Shown: piece by piece, positions 1 through 15,100 of the stretch | Layout: every line of letters begins with the position of its first letter | How positions within the stretch are numbered: position 1 is the stretch's first letter | Origin: Plasmodium brasilianum | Lineage: Eukaryota; Apicomplexa; Aconoidasida; Haemosporida; Plasmodiidae | Length of the DNA stretch: 64,000 nucleotides | Reading direction: 5' to 3' | Assembly: GCF_023973825.1 (NCBI RefSeq) | Contig: NC_090114.1 | Coordinates: 946,501-1,010,500 of the forward strand | Position numbers and translations under genes: made by a program | Notes under the pieces: generated by a model | Seen by the model: only the letters and a program-made list of their open reading frames with translations | Databases searched by the model: none | What the model was told of the DNA's origin: nothing

Positions 1-1335
1 TCTTTTTGCAGATGACACGTTTTTATTATGATCTTTACCTTCATCTGTGTCATGTACATTCGGTCTATCTTCATCCGTGCCACGTATATCCATGTCATGT
101 TCATCCGAGATATGTTCCCCTCTGTCACATTCCTCTTTATTCAATTCATTAAATGCGTTGATACCATTTTTTCTTTTTTGGATAAGTTTATTATTTCTAG
201 CCTTATCCAACTGTTTACTGGATTTTAAATGACATGACACATGTTCATGGGTACCAAATGAATCATTCATAATCAATTCGTTCATTTTTTGAGAAGACCT
301 ATAATTATTGGAGTCATGAAATTCATTAACAAAATAGTCAACGTCATTTTCTGTATTATTTTCATAATTATACTCCTCTCGCGTGTTTTCCAAGGTTTCG
401 TTTTTCCCAAAACTGAAGTTACTTTCTATTTCATTATTATGGTTGATGTTATTATGACTGTTTCCAAAATCGTTGTTGTTTTCCTTATTCTTACTATTAG
501 ATAATCTAGAGGGAGAAATAATTTTTTGATAATCAGGTGTTGAATTAACAATTCCTTGAGATGAGTTATCTAATAATGTCTTTAGATGTTTTGCCTCCTT
601 TTCTAGAATATATTTATCTTTATTAGGTACAACTGTAACAGTTAGGTTCTGGGGTTTATCTTCAGGAATTAGATAGGATGGCAATCCATATACGTTTGTG
701 CTTTTATTATTTATATTTAAGGGTACAAATTTGTTAGGTGCATGAATTAATTTCGTAGAAAAATTAGGAGGATGGAAAAAAGGAGATGCCGATGCTAAAG
801 AGAAAGAGTCTTTTTCTAAATTACCTCTTTTTGAACTATCATCTTGCTTTTTATTTAATGGTTGAATGTATGTACCAATGACTTGAGGAAGTCCTAATTC
901 GTAAAAACGTTTTATATTTTGCTGTTGTTGCTGTTGTTGCTGTTGCTGCTGTTGTTGCTGTTGCTGCTGTTGCTGCTGTTGCTGCTGCAGTTGTTGTTCG
1001 CCAATCTTCATGCCTCCAATCATGCTTTTATTGTGCCTTAAAATAGCACTGGTTTGTTTACATAAACTTTCCAAATTTAAAGTTGGTTTTACTGGTTTTG
1101 GCAATATGTTCTGGATATTTTTGTTTAAGTCTAACATTTCCAAATGACTAGCATCTAAATATTCGTACTTACCATTTTTTTTTGCATCTCTATATGATTC
1201 CTCCATTTTTCTTATGTTATTTAAGCTAATTCTATATTCCTTTTTTTCATCATTTGTTTTGATTATCCTACTGACATTGTTTTTAGGATACATAAAATGG
1301 TCCTCGTAGTTGTTCACTTGATACATCGATTTCAT
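1..1335 (-). CDS. Conserved Plasmodium protein, unknown function (3' end outside window)
   Basis: An open frame of 445 codons reads leftwards from an ATG at 1335 and leaves the window at base 1 without a stop. An in-frame TAG lies just upstream of the reading frame, and this is the first ATG after it. The protein begins MKSMYQVNNYEDHFMYP. The first ~115 residues are non-repetitive and lysine/asparagine rich. A run of 23 glutamines (bases 919-987), mixed CAA/CAG, follows, flanked by Leu-Gln-Gln. After it come a Pro/Phe-rich stretch and then an Asn/Asp/Glu/His-rich tail. I see no signal peptide, membrane span or known catalytic motif. It diverges from the hydrolase gene at 4161 across a 2.8-kb intergenic region. 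I do not recognise the family. That the frame is coding is well supported by its length and by amino-acid composition unlike the flanking A/T-rich DNA. Confidence 0.8.
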   Translation of the reverse strand, partial: MKSMYQVNNYEDHFMYPKNNVSRIIKTNDEKKEYRISLNNIRKMEESYRDAKKNGKYEYLDASHLEMLDLNKNIQNILPKPVKPTLNLESLCKQTSAILRHNKSMIGGMKIGEQQLQQQQQQQQQQQQQQQQQQQQQQQNIKRFYELGLPQVIGTYIQPLNKKQDDSSKRGNLEKDSFSLASASPFFHPPNFSTKLIHAPNKFVPLNINNKSTNVYGLPSYLIPEDKPQNLTVTVVPNKDKYILEKEAKHLKTLLDNSSQGIVNSTPDYQKIISPSRLSNSKNKENNNDFGNSHNNINHNNEIESNFSFGKNETLENTREEYNYENNTENDVDYFVNEFHDSNNYRSSQKMNELIMNDSFGTHEHVSCHLKSSKQLDKARNNKLIQKRKNGINAFNELNKEECDRGEHISDEHDMDIRGTDEDRPNVHDTDEGKDHNKNVSSAKR

Positions 1336-2868
1336 ATTCGAATAAAATTTATTGTTTATCCTTTTTGTTTGTTTGGATGGCTACTTATATAATTATTTAT
1401 TTTTTTTTCTGAATGTTGTATTGAACACACCCGTGTATATTTAATTTTTTTTTTTTTTTTTTTTTTAAATTATGCCAATATATATATATGTGTGCATATA
1501 TGTTGCATCATATATATATGTGTATAAGTATACTTGTGTATACGTATATATGTATATGTGCATATACTTTTTTTCCTACTATTTTTGATTAAAAAAAACA
1601 ATTCATACTGTTCTGAAAATTTACAAGTGTCTATAGTATTTTCACATAAAACAAATAAATGTTTTAGTGGTGTGTGCAAAATTCATATGTTCTTGTTCCT
1701 ATTTTAATTTAATTTGAATATGCCTCATAGCATAATTAAAAAGAGATAACAACAAAATAAAACAAGAAATATTAAATTAGAAATAAAAAAGAAGGAAATT
1801 CTTATGTTTCATAAACTTATGAAAATAGGAACAATAAAAATTAATAGAATATGCTTGATAATTGTATGAATGTATTTTTTTTCATATGTGTAAGATGTGT
1901 CTTTACAAAGAACAAATGTTAATATATATATTTTTTTTTTTTTTTTTGCAAACATGCCACAAGATCATTATCCAAAATATTTCTTAAAAAAGGAACTAAA
2001 ACTTCATTAATTTTTAAAAAAATTATTGATGACTTATTTTTTAATTATTGCAAATATGTCGTGTTATGCATATATATATATATATATATATTATACATAT
2101 ATGTGAGATTTCCCGTATGCAGAACAAACTTTTTGGGAATTAATTTAGTTCTATTTGAAGTACATAAAAATAAAAATAAAAAAAGAAGTATATTTGCCTG
2201 AATGTTGTAGAAATATTTTGCACTTTTAAAACGTGCACACGTTATTTTTAAGGAAAAAAACAAAAAGTTATTTGCACATGAACAAAATAGAAGAAATAGT
2301 TATTTACACATACACAAAAAAGAATAAACAGTTATTTATACATTAACAGGACAGAAAAAGTTATATACATATTATCAAAAAAAAAAAAAAAAAAAACAGG
2401 ATATTCTTATTTACAAAATGTTCTCATGCATATATATGTTAAAACCTAAAATACTGGAACACCTTTTTACCCTTTACATTTCTGTAATTATCTGCCTATG
2501 TATATATATATATGTATACGTGCAAGTATTATATTTAATTTTCTTTTTTATAAAATTTACAAGTTAAAGTTAAGGCTTTACAAAAATCCAGTTTTCGTGA
2601 ACTTTTTGCACACAGGAAATATTATTATTATTAACAGCTATTTTAAAAAAAAATTGTGAATAGATTTTTTTTTTTTTTTTTTAAATAGCTTAAAAAGTAA
2701 CAAGTTTTATGATTTTTAGCTTGTTACATATGTGACATATTCTTTAAAATGCACAAAACATGTTAAACACAATTGAAATATTTAAGGTGTCATTTAATAT
2801 CTAAAATTGTTTTAATTTTTTATATCATATTATAAATTAAAAAAAAAAAAAAGTATACTCAAGATGTG

Positions 2869-2900
<32 letters not shown>

Positions 2901-4160
2901 CATAAATGCAGTGCACATACATTTTGTGTTCTATTTGCTGCAACTTTAAATTGTACATATATTCTACTTAAAAAAGGTAATACAGTTGTAATGCCTGTAC
3001 AACACTGTGAACTAAATTCGAAATGAAGAAAGCTGGAAAAATGAAAAAGTAAAAGAAAAAATGAAGTTTTAAAAATACGTATTTAGGAGGAAATAAAGGG
3101 ATTATTATTAGTTATACAGACATTTTATTATTATTTAATGAAATGCTGATATTTTTTCATTTTTCTTTTCGAATAAAACAAATAGAAAAATTAAGCTGGA
3201 AAGTGATTTAACGCTAATTGTAGCATAAGGAGTGTGCAAAAATTTTCTAAATTTGCTATTTTATCTTTTTTCTGATAAAATTTTTTTCCTTTTTAGCATT
3301 TAAAAAAAAATATAATATTTCTTTCCTTTTCTTCAGTATATATATTTTTTTTATACTATTATGTTTATCTATATACAATTTCTGAAATTAGAAAAAATTC
3401 CTTAAATTGTAAAACAGCAGCATATAACATAAGTTCATTCGTACGATTGATTAATTTCTAATATATTTTATTTGTATAATGTATCATATATATTCCAAAA
3501 AAACAAAAAATTATTTTATGTGCAATTACATAAGATTGCTTCAAATTTTCATATATTCTTTCTTACTGGGATGAGAATAATATTTTAATAAAATCTGTTC
3601 AAATTATGAAATTAATGTTTCTTTTGCATCGGCGTTACAATAATGCTACTATATACAATGATCATTTCCTGAACTTCAAAAATTATGTTATTTTATTTTT
3701 TTAACATTTGAGTAATGTTTCATTTTTACACTTTTATTTTTTTTTTTTTTTGCATTATAAGTTAAATATCTTATTTTATTCTTTTTATATATAATGCTTT
3801 TATGGATTAAAAGCAAGCATTTCGTTACAATATTCTGTTACAATTAGAAAACATAACTACATTTATGTATATTTTGATCAATAATTATTTTACATTTTGT
3901 TGATATTTATTATATATAACATATATATGCAAATGTATATGTTTATAACGTAATTAATTATGGCCTTTTTTTTACCTACGGTTGACATTTGAATTTTACG
4001 AAATCTTAATAAGAAAAATATAAAAAAATATGGTATAATAAAAGATGCAATTATGAAAATAGTAATTTTATGTTATACATAATATTACGTTTCAATGTTC
4101 ATAATACAGAGGGAAAAAAAAAAAAAAAAATGAAAACAAATACATTTGATTAATATAAAT
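1336..4160. promoter_or_regulatory. Divergent intergenic region, 2.8 kb
   Basis: No gene found. The stretch separates two divergently transcribed genes, so it should hold both promoters and 5' UTRs. It contains many A or T runs of 10-24 bases (for example 1447-1466, 1928-1947, 2379-2396, 2667-2683) and (TA)n microsatellites (2070-2091, 2871-2890). A GTGCAC hexamer at 2911, the core recognised by some ApiAP2 factors, is the only candidate regulatory word I would single out, and one hexamer is weak evidence. Short open frames here are T-rich or A-rich artefacts. Confidence 0.5.
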
Positions 4161-5917
4161 ATGGGAAATGTTGTAAATAAAATTGTTTTTAATGCCCCTT
4201 ATGAAGGGTGCTTTGAAAAATTTGATTTAGATTTTATTTTTATTGAAATAGAAAATAAGGAAAAAGTTGCAGCTTATTTTATTAATAGGTACTCTATTTA
4301 GTTTTATATAGCTATAAATGTATACATATATATATGTATATATATATATATATATTTTGTATGCATGTGCATTTCTACATTTGTTTTTCAATATATTATC
4401 CTATGTAATTATTTAATAATCTTTTTTTTTATTTTTTATCTTAGAAATGCTCCGTTAACAATTTTATTTTGTCATGGCAACGGTGAGAACATATACATGT
4501 TGTATGATTATTTTTACGAGACGTCGAAAATATGGAATGTTAATGTATTCTTATATGATTATCTTGGTAAAAAAAAAAAAGACATGAAATAAAAAGTAAA
4601 TCATAAATATATGTCCTTTATTTTGTTTTAATTATGTTTTAGTGTTTTCGTATGACTTTCTTTTTTCCGATATACACATTTATTTATATGTACAGTTTAT
4701 AATATTGTATCATTTAATTATTTATTTATTTATTTTTTTTTTTTACCATGATTATTAAATTTTTTAAATTATAAAATTACTTCAAAAAAAAAAAAAAAAA
4801 AAAAGGATATGGAGAAAGTACCGGGACATCATCAGAAAAAAATATGTACTTAACTGGAATTGCGGTTTATGAGTAAAAAAATTTTCTTCTTTTTTAGAAT
4901 GTATAATTGCCGATACTTTGATTTTCATTAAATATATTTCGTAAATTTTTGTTTTTTTAATTTTCTTATTTTCTTCTTTATACGTAGTTACATGGTAGAC
5001 TGTTTAAACATAAAACCAGAGAGCATCGTTCTATACGGGAAATCCATAGGTTTACAACAAAAGAAATGTGTACATATATACTTTGCAGCAATGTTTGAAT
5101 ATGTAGAAATTTCATATAAAATAAATAAATAAATATATATATATACATTTCCTAAAAATAAGTTTGTTGCAGTAAAATAAATTACATGACAAAAAAGAAA
5201 AAAAATGTGTATTAAATTATGTTTTTAGGTTCATGTGCAGCAGTTGATATAGCAATTAAAAGGAAAGTAAAAGGAATAATTTTACAAAGTGCTATATTAT
5301 CCTTGTTAAATATTTGTTTTAAAACTAGGTTTATTTTTCCTTTTGATTCTTTCTGTAACATAAAAAAAGTGAGTTTCCATTTATTATTAATAAAAAAAGA
5401 TTATAACAATATTACATGAAATTTTTTTGTTTTATTTTTTTTTAGATTCATATGATTCCTTGCTATGTATTTTTCATTCATGGCACTGATGATAAAATTG
5501 TTCCCTTTTACCATGGATTAGTAAAAATGGAAAAAAAAGAAAAAATACAAAATAAAAAAAATTATCCGACTATCCATGTTATAAAACTGACGCAAGTCAA
5601 ATTATTGCAATGTGCTACTTTATGATTGTGCTTTTGAGTTATACGATGTATCAATAAGTTGCGTGTATTACATTTATGTAATGTGGGCATATATATTATA
5701 TGTATATATTCATACATACATACGTAAATGCTACATATATATGTAAATTTTTTTTTTATGCGTATTCTCGAAGTGTCTTTATGAAAGGTGCAAACGGAAG
5801 GTTCATCCTTACTGGGTTATTGATGGAAAACATAATGACATCGAACTAATTGAGAATAAAAAATTCAACGAAAATATTAAGTCCTTTTTAAACTTTTTAA
5901 ACAATTCATATATTTAA
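4161..5917 (+). CDS. Alpha/beta hydrolase, ABHD17-like (candidate protein depalmitoylase), seven exons
   Basis: Exons 4161-4288, 4445-4566, 4806-4872, 4988-5049, 5229-5368, 5446-5520 and 5774-5917 join in phase with GT-AG borders to give 245 residues, beginning MGNVVNKIVFNAP. The oxyanion-loop motif CHGNGEN (residues 52-58) precedes LYDYLGYGES. The nucleophile elbow GKSIG places the catalytic serine at residue 125. IHGTDDKIVPF supplies the candidate acid Asp189, and DGKHNDIE supplies His218. This motif set and spacing match the ABHD17/FAM108 branch of serine hydrolases, which remove palmitate from membrane proteins. Human members are anchored by an N-terminal Cys cluster. Here Gly2 could instead be myristoylated, which is inference. 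No signal peptide is seen. The exon joins were made by eye, but all phases agree and no stop is read. The exon 7 acceptor (CGAAG) is the least typical. Confidence 0.88.
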
Positions 5918-6518
5918 AACGTTTTTAAATTTTGTCCGTTTATTTTATTTTTAAAGGATATCAATATTAAAAACTCTAAAATAATTTATAAATTTTTTTT
6001 TTTTTTATTATTTTATCATTATGAAAAAGTATTTTCTTTACCTCTTTACAAAAATAATTCTGCATATATTCCCTTTATGTATGTGTGTGTATAAAAATAT
6101 AACAATTTTTTTTTTAAATTTTTTTTTTATAACAGTTATATTTTATATAATTTATTTTATGTATCTAAAAATACAACTACTGAACAGTATTAACCGAATA
6201 TCAATAAATGTACATTTTTTTATGTTATCAATGTGTTGGAATTACACGTTGTGTTCTAATTTACATTCAAAATACCTTTCCATTTTAAATTATATACTTA
6301 CACAACATATATATATACATTATACAGCCATTTAGGGGAAATGATGTAATAAAAAAGAAGAAAAAAGAAAAAGAAAAAGAAAAAGAAAAACGTGTAATAA
6401 CAATAGTAGCTATGTTTAATAAATATTAAAAAAAAAAAAAAAAAATAAGGCGAAAACACACAAACTTTAGGAGAAAAATTAACAGATAATTTAAATATAA
6501 TTGTATATACATATATAA

Positions 6519-6558
<40 letters not shown>

Positions 6559-7625
6559 TATATTGTGTAACTTTTCTTCCAATGCGATGAATTTACACGC
6601 ATATATTGCATATGTTATACGATGATGTATAAATAGTATTATATTTTCTTTTTTCTTTTTTTATATGATAAATAATAAACATAAGAATATTAATTATTAC
6701 TATTATAATGTAAAATATAAATTTTTGGATACATTTTTTTTTATTAAACAATACGAACTCATTTTATGTTAAATAAGATTTTTTTTTTTTTGTAAAATTA
6801 TTTTAATATAAACGAGTTTTTAAACATCAACTTCATAGTTAATATTACGCTTTTTTTTTTTTTTTTTTTTTCTTTTATTATTATACACACAAAGAGATTT
6901 GAATTTATTATATAGCAATTAAGTATATATAATTATATATACATATATACCATAAATATAATATAATTTTATAGGTATAAAATAATGATTATAACAATTT
7001 CTTATTTAGTTATAAAATATAATAATATAATGGAAGATTTATAATAGTAATATATTTTATGTTCATATAACGATGACTATGAAAACATAAAGAATAGATT
7101 TATAAAAATATATGTTTCATCTATTCCAACAAATTTGAAGTTAAAAAAAAAAAAATAATAAAAAGAAAAAAAAAAAAAAGAAATTATTTGAATAATAAGA
7201 GGGTCCATAAAAATAAAACCGAAAACTGGTGATGGTGAAAAAGTGAATGACGCAATAAACATAATAAAATAATATTAGTAGTAATATTAAAGTAAAAAAA
7301 AAAAAATCAGTTTTTTAAAAGTAGAGTTAGTATTTTCGTAAATTAAGTTTTTAACATATAATGTATTACGAATATGTATATATAATATATATATATTTAC
7401 AAGTACTTATTAATTATTACTATTATGATGATGTGTAAAATATAAAATCAATTATATTCTGCTATGAATGTACATAAATATATGCTAAAATATTTATATA
7501 CAATATTATACGCGCTAACGCATATATATATATATATATATTGTATGTACGTATGTATGAATTTATGTTCAAAGTTCGAATGTGAAATTAAGGATATATA
7601 AATACCCATTTAATACCTTGCTTTG

Positions 7626-7673
<48 letters not shown>

Positions 7674-7784
7674 ATGGAATAAAGCTAGTTTTTGTTTAAC
7701 GTAACTGTATTTTTTTAACACCTCTTGTAAACTTTAATATTATTTTATTTATACTTATATTTTTATTTGATTTTTTTTATAAAA
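5918..7784. other. Intergenic region between hydrolase and ArfGAP genes
   Basis: No gene supported. It holds the hydrolase 3' UTR and the ArfGAP promoter/5' UTR. It is rich in T runs (6851-6870, 7662-7673) and (TA)n tracts (6524-6550, 7521-7541, 7631-7657). A 104-codon open frame at 6021-6335 (+) is Phe/Ile/Tyr-rich and looks like translated T-rich DNA. Confidence 0.5.
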
Positions 7785-9182
7785 ATGAAAAAGAATTTGA
7801 TTATTGAAGTACTGGAATATGAACAGGATGATAGGGGTTATGTGTTGGACTCCTTCAAAGATAAAACATTTAAAACAATTTTAAGTAAAAACGAAAATAA
7901 AAATTGCTTTGATTGTGGTAATAAAAATCCAAAATGGTTATCTTTGACTTTTGCCATATTTATTTGCCTGAACTGTTCAGGTAAACATAGACAATTGGGA
8001 ACACACATATCTTTTGTACGTTCAACTGGAATGGATAAATTTACTGCAAAACAATTAGTTAGGATGTGTTTAGGAGGTAATTTAAAAGCAAGTGAATTTT
8101 TAAAAAAGAATAAAGATAGTAGCATGTGTGATTATGCATCACATAATTCATTAAAATATAAAATGTACTTGGACAATTTATTGGAAGATACGTTATTAAA
8201 ATATAGCAATGAAAAAAATGTACATACTGTGGAATTATGTAATAACAAAAATAGTAGCAAAATTGACAATAGTTATAATAGTGTTAAACCGATAATTAAT
8301 ACAAACAATTGTAGTAACAAAGCGCCAATTGATTTAATTAATGACGATTTGAATAAGGAGGACACTATAAATGAGCAAAATGCAAATGATACGAATATAT
8401 TAAGTAACACTCTGCCAAATACCAAGAGTGCAAGAAAGTCAGATGTGATGAGCAGTAATATGAAAACTCATTTTATGGAAGAAAAAGTAGTTTATAATAA
8501 TTGTAATAAAAATTTTAAAGCCAAAAAAATTGATATAAATTTTGACGACACAATATTCGATGATAATGGAATGAATAATAATATGCAATATGAAAAAAAT
8601 ACCATAGAAGGAAAAAATATGCATAATTTACAAAATTCTCTTAAAATAGGTGGTAATGATAGTAAAATTAATAATTATAACAATTATAATAATATAGAAG
8701 GAAAAAAAGACAAAAAAGGATACGACAACAGGTATAATTATGGCGTGGAAGGCTATCCACATAGTTACTCTGTGGAAAATAAAAAAGGATTTGATACGTA
8801 CAATAAAATGAACAGCGGTAAAAATAATAATAGTAGTAGTAGCAGCAGCTATTTTAATAATAATAACAATTTAAATATTACAAGTGATGCAAAGTTAAAT
8901 AAATTTAAAGACTGCAAAAACATACGCTCAGATCAATATTTTTATGACGAAAATCAACAGAATGAGGATCATGTTGTGCGAAATGTTCATATAGCAAATA
9001 GCATATCGTCAGATCAATATTTTAATAAGAATGTTAATAATAGAAAAGGAGTATGGAATTTGGATGAACAAACAATTCAGAACTTACAAGGTTTAAAAGT
9101 AACAGCAAGGGAAGGCTTATCAAATATCGTTGCTGCTGGCAATGAAGTGTTTTTGAAAGCTAAGGAGTGGTTTAACAATTAG
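7785..9182 (+). CDS. ADP-ribosylation factor GTPase-activating protein (ArfGAP)
   Basis: Single exon, 465 residues. The first ATG is at 7785; the frame is open to a TTG at 7767, but that is not a plausible start. The ArfGAP zinc finger has Cys41, Cys44, Cys61 and Cys64 (C-x2-C-x16-C-x2-C), then [16 protein letters not shown], with the arginine finger at Arg69. This is the same spacing as in mammalian ArfGAP1 (Arg50). [17 protein letters not shown] continues the domain to about residue 125. The middle is a long Asn/Lys/Ser-rich spacer. The C-terminal ~40 residues ([18 protein letters not shown] and onward) are again ordered-looking and amphipathic, reminiscent of the lipid-packing or coat-binding tails of ArfGAP1-type proteins. 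It should stimulate GTP hydrolysis by Arf1 at the Golgi and help COPI coat turnover. It is convergent with the cyclophilin gene downstream. Confidence 0.93.
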   Translation: MKKNLIIEVLEYEQDDRGYVLDSFKDKTFKTILSKNENKNCFDCGNKNPKWLSLTFAIFICLNCSGKHRQLGTHISFVRSTGMDKFTAKQLVRMCLGGNLKASEFLKKNKDSSMCDYASHNSLKYKMYLDNLLEDTLLKYSNEKNVHTVELCNNKNSSKIDNSYNSVKPIINTNNCSNKAPIDLINDDLNKEDTINEQNANDTNILSNTLPNTKSARKSDVMSSNMKTHFMEEKVVYNNCNKNFKAKKIDINFDDTIFDDNGMNNNMQYEKNTIEGKNMHNLQNSLKIGGNDSKINNYNNYNNIEGKKDKKGYDNRYNYGVEGYPHSYSVENKKGFDTYNKMNSGKNNNSSSSSSYFNNNNNLNITSDAKLNKFKDCKNIRSDQYFYDENQQNEDHVVRNVHIANSISSDQYFNKNVNNRKGVWNLDEQTIQNLQGLKVTAREGLSNIVAAGNEVFLKAKEWFNN

Positions 9183-9931
9183 CGTCTTATGTTTACCATT
9201 ACTGTGCATACAAATGTTCGTGCATGCATGTGGCGTTGATGTATGTACATATATGTGTATATTTTTTTAGGTTTAATTTTTAAAGTGATACGTGCGTGCT
9301 CTTATACACATATATATATATATATATATATATATGTGTAGCAGGGTACGTTTTACAACTTCTTTTCATGACTTATGTTTTCATTTTTTTTTTTTTTTTT
9401 GTATCATCTTCAAGCTTATGCATATGTAAAGTATATACTTGGGGGTTTGTTTTTTTATATTCCTTTTTAACATTAACTTTATTTTTGCAATTATTTATTA
9501 CTTTTTTTTTTTTCCCAATTTAGTAGCAAAAAAATATTTGAAACAGTGTCTTTTTAAATATTTATGAAAAAAATTCTAAAAAGGAATACGTATATATATA
9601 TAAGAAAACAAAACAAAACAAAGAGACGGAGATTAGTACTGCGGATGGTCAAAAACTATTTATTCAATTTCTCGTCAATGATGGTTTCGTTTTAATTCTC
9701 TTCTTTCGTGGTGCTGAGCTGAGGAGAGCTTTTATTACAATTTCTGTAAAATACATTATTTTATCTTTTTTATTTTTACTTCCACTTTTGCTTCTCTTTT
9801 TTCCTCAAAATGTTTCCTCAGATTTGACTTTATACAGTGAGATATGTATATGTTCATGGTAATATGTCAATTTTAATTTTAAGCTTAATTTTTTTTTTTT
9901 TTTTAATTCATTTTCACGTTTTTGGGATTTT
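9183..9931. other. Convergent 3' intergenic region
   Basis: Shared 3' flank of the ArfGAP (+) and cyclophilin (-) genes. It holds a (TA)n tract at 9309-9334 and T runs. A palindromic TGCATGCA at 9221 resembles ApiAP2 core words, but it lies between two 3' ends, so a promoter role is unlikely. No RNA gene or coding frame is supported. Confidence 0.5.
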
Positions 9932-12083
<2,152 letters not shown>

Positions 12084-12096
<13 letters not shown>

Positions 12097-12110
12097 ATGA
12101 TTTTGAGTAA
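12084..12110 (+). promoter_or_regulatory. Upstream ORF overlapping the start of the giant unknown gene
   Basis: ATG at 12084 opens an 8-codon frame ending at TAA 12108-12110. It lies in a different frame from the main ATG at 12097 and overlaps it by 14 bases. Scanning ribosomes that start here would miss the main ATG, so it could lower translation. It is seen directly; a regulatory effect is inference and depends on where transcription starts. Confidence 0.4.
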
Positions 12111-15100
12111 CTTAAAAAATCGCGAATCGGAAAAGGAAAAAGAGGTGCGTAAAAGGAATATAAAAAACACACAATCGCACGTGTTTAGTAATATACCAAT
12201 ATTCTCTTTGGCAAATTTACGAAAACAAAAGGAGGAGATAGGTACTTGTTTGAAAGAGGAGGAGCCAAAATGGATCAACCAGGTGGTAAGGAAGGAAATC
12301 CTTAATGGTAAAATAAAAATTAATGAAGAAAAAGTTGAGAAGGAAAACGATGACAATGAAAATGCTCGAACAGAATGTCGAACAAAAGATGGAATAAAAA
12401 ATAGGGGATGTTTATTTTCTAATAAAACAAATATAACAAATAAAACTTCTAACCTCCTTGACACCCTGGATGGCTTGAAAAAACAAATTCAACATACTGA
12501 TGTTAAGCCATACATTACTGAAAGTGCAGTAGATAAAAATACTCAGAGAGTGAATTCTGGGGGTAGCTATTTGTGCAATGAGGAAATATATCAAAGGGAT
12601 GTATACCCAAGTAGTAATACCATTATAAGATGTATGGAAAATGTAAATACTCCATCAGGTTGCACACATACATGTAGTAATTTAAATATGAAGAAAACAA
12701 AAATATGCAATTTGAGAAAAGGAATAAATGAAATATATCATCTGGAAAAGAAAAAAGGTCATAAGGAGGAGAATAGCGTTTTTTTGTCCCTTTCAAAAAA
12801 TAGGAGTAAGAAGTCGAAAGGCACCGAGAAGGAAATGCTAAGTGCATTACGACTAAAAAATGCTATAAGTTACACGAAAAAGGAAAGTACAGATAGAAAA
12901 GTATGTAGTAACATGAAAATAAATAAAGATTTTTACACAAATGTGAATAAAACATATGACCATAAATGCACTTACAAGAATTATAATATTGCATATCGAA
13001 GTAGCAGTAAAAAACGTAGTACAAACAACGGTGCCGTTAGAAGAGTAATTCAGAAGGATAATATTTTTTCTAATATACGAAAGAGGGAAAAACATGTTTT
13101 AGAAATATTAAATGATGAAGATAGTACCATTGAAGGTAGAGGCGAGTTATTAAATTATTGCTCACACAGTAGTAGCGAGAACAGTTATAATTTGATTTAC
13201 ATATGCAAAAGAGGAAGCACGCAGGCGAATCCTCAGGCGAATCCTCAGACGAATCCTCAGACTTGTTCATTTAAATTTCTTAATTGTGAGAAAGAAGGGC
13301 TAGGAAATATAAATCCACTGGAAGGTGTGAACATGAACAAAATTAATCCACACAGCGCGGATAGGTTGAATCTCGAAAAGAATAAAAAAAAAAAAAGAAA
13401 AAGTAAAAATGGATTAAAAAGTAAAAATGGATTAAAAAGTAAAAATGGAGTAACAAGTAAAAATGGTTTAAAAAGTAAAAATGGAGTAACAAGTAAAAAT
13501 GGTTTAAAAAGTAAAAATGGAGTAACAAGTAAAAATGGTGTAAAAAGCAAAAATGGTGTCAAAAGTAAAAATGGTGTAAAATGTAAAAATGGTACACAAA
13601 TTAAAAAACATGTACAAGTCAGTGAAAATGTTAATAATAATGGTAATATTAAACAGAACCCAAAAAAAATTACAATGCAAACGAATTACCGATTGAATGA
13701 AACCGGGAAAAAAAGTTTACATGGATGTAGGAAAGGTACGACCAAAAAGAAAGTTTCAGTAGGAGAAAAAACGTACTTAAAAAAAAAGGCCAATAATGAT
13801 AGTAGTAATAATGCTCATCGCAGTAATGGTCGTAGCACTAATAATCGTTACTGCAGTAGTAGTAGTAGTAAAAGAAGGAAGAACAATGTCGAAAAAAAAG
13901 GAGCCATATGGCCAAATTTCGTACAATTTAATAGACAAAATGAGTCAAAAAAAGAAAAATCAAAAGATGTAACAACAGGTAATCGTATTAACATAAAGCG
14001 CAGAATAGACAATAAGCGAAATGAACTTCTTAGCAATTATAATCATAAACAAATAATAGTTAAAAGTGATAATAACGAAATTGACATTCGTAATGCAGAT
14101 AAATGTTCACTTCGGGAATTGGCACAAAAAGAGGGAAAACGATCTAATGGTACTTTTATTTATGCATATAATATAAAAGAGGAGAAGAAACAGGAAAATA
14201 ATAATAACAAGCAAAAGAGTTTGTTGCAGAATTTTTGTAGTCATAGACAAGAACCTTTTTCAAATAAGGAATGCACAAATAGCTCCAGGTGCAAATCTCT
14301 CACGTTTGCAAGTGAAAAGAAGATAGAGGAGAATGAAGGAGAGGAAGAAGAAAACGGAAGCAAATATTTACATATGGCTTGTTTAAGGACTGAGAATGAA
14401 ATACTAGGTGAGAAGAGAACGTGCATGATCAACAAGGTTTTGAAAACAGATGGTATTGAAGGCATAAATATAAGTACACATAAGAAGTGGAATAGTGCAG
14501 GAAACGCTAACTGCTTTGGTAACAGTGGTGCAAACATTGACTACTTCAGCAGTAGTGGTGGAAGCAATGAGTGCACAAACAAAAGGGTTAACACTGGTAC
14601 CCTTGGAAATAGAAGGTGTACAAGCCTGAACAATTTAACAGAGGATTCTTTCATATTCAACTCGCTGTTAGTTACTAATGATCTTCGAATTAAGATATGC
14701 TACAGTAACAATTATGTTGATTTCAAAAAATTAAAAAACCGCTACAACTGTGAGGGAGAAAATACTGGAAAAATAACTGGAGAATGGACTAGCGAAATAA
14801 CTACAGAACGGAATGACAAAAAAATGGGAGAGAAAAAAAAAAGGTTGGATTCCCCAACAAACGGGCATCTGTTAAATTTAAGCGATGACTTATTTTTAAT
14901 TTCATTCGATTCAGATAAAACAAAATCAAATTATGTTCAGCAAAAGAAAAATCCGTTCACAACTTTAGATGCCATTAGTGATTTGAGTGCGAACAATTTG
15001 AGGGGAGAAACTTTTTCTGAGCATTATGTAGCAAATAATCATTTTTTACATAATTCGATGTTTTTAAATATTAATGATCAGAATGATAAGAAGCATGAAC

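Noticed and set aside
6021..6335. 104-codon + strand frame after the hydrolase gene
   Set aside because: Phe/Ile/Leu/Tyr-rich translation of T-rich 3' DNA; no ordered motif and no splice context.
1336..7784. Extended A/T-rich DNA as a possible centromere
   Set aside because: Plasmodium centromeres are compact, nearly pure AT cores without genes. This stretch contains genes and normal intergenic composition.
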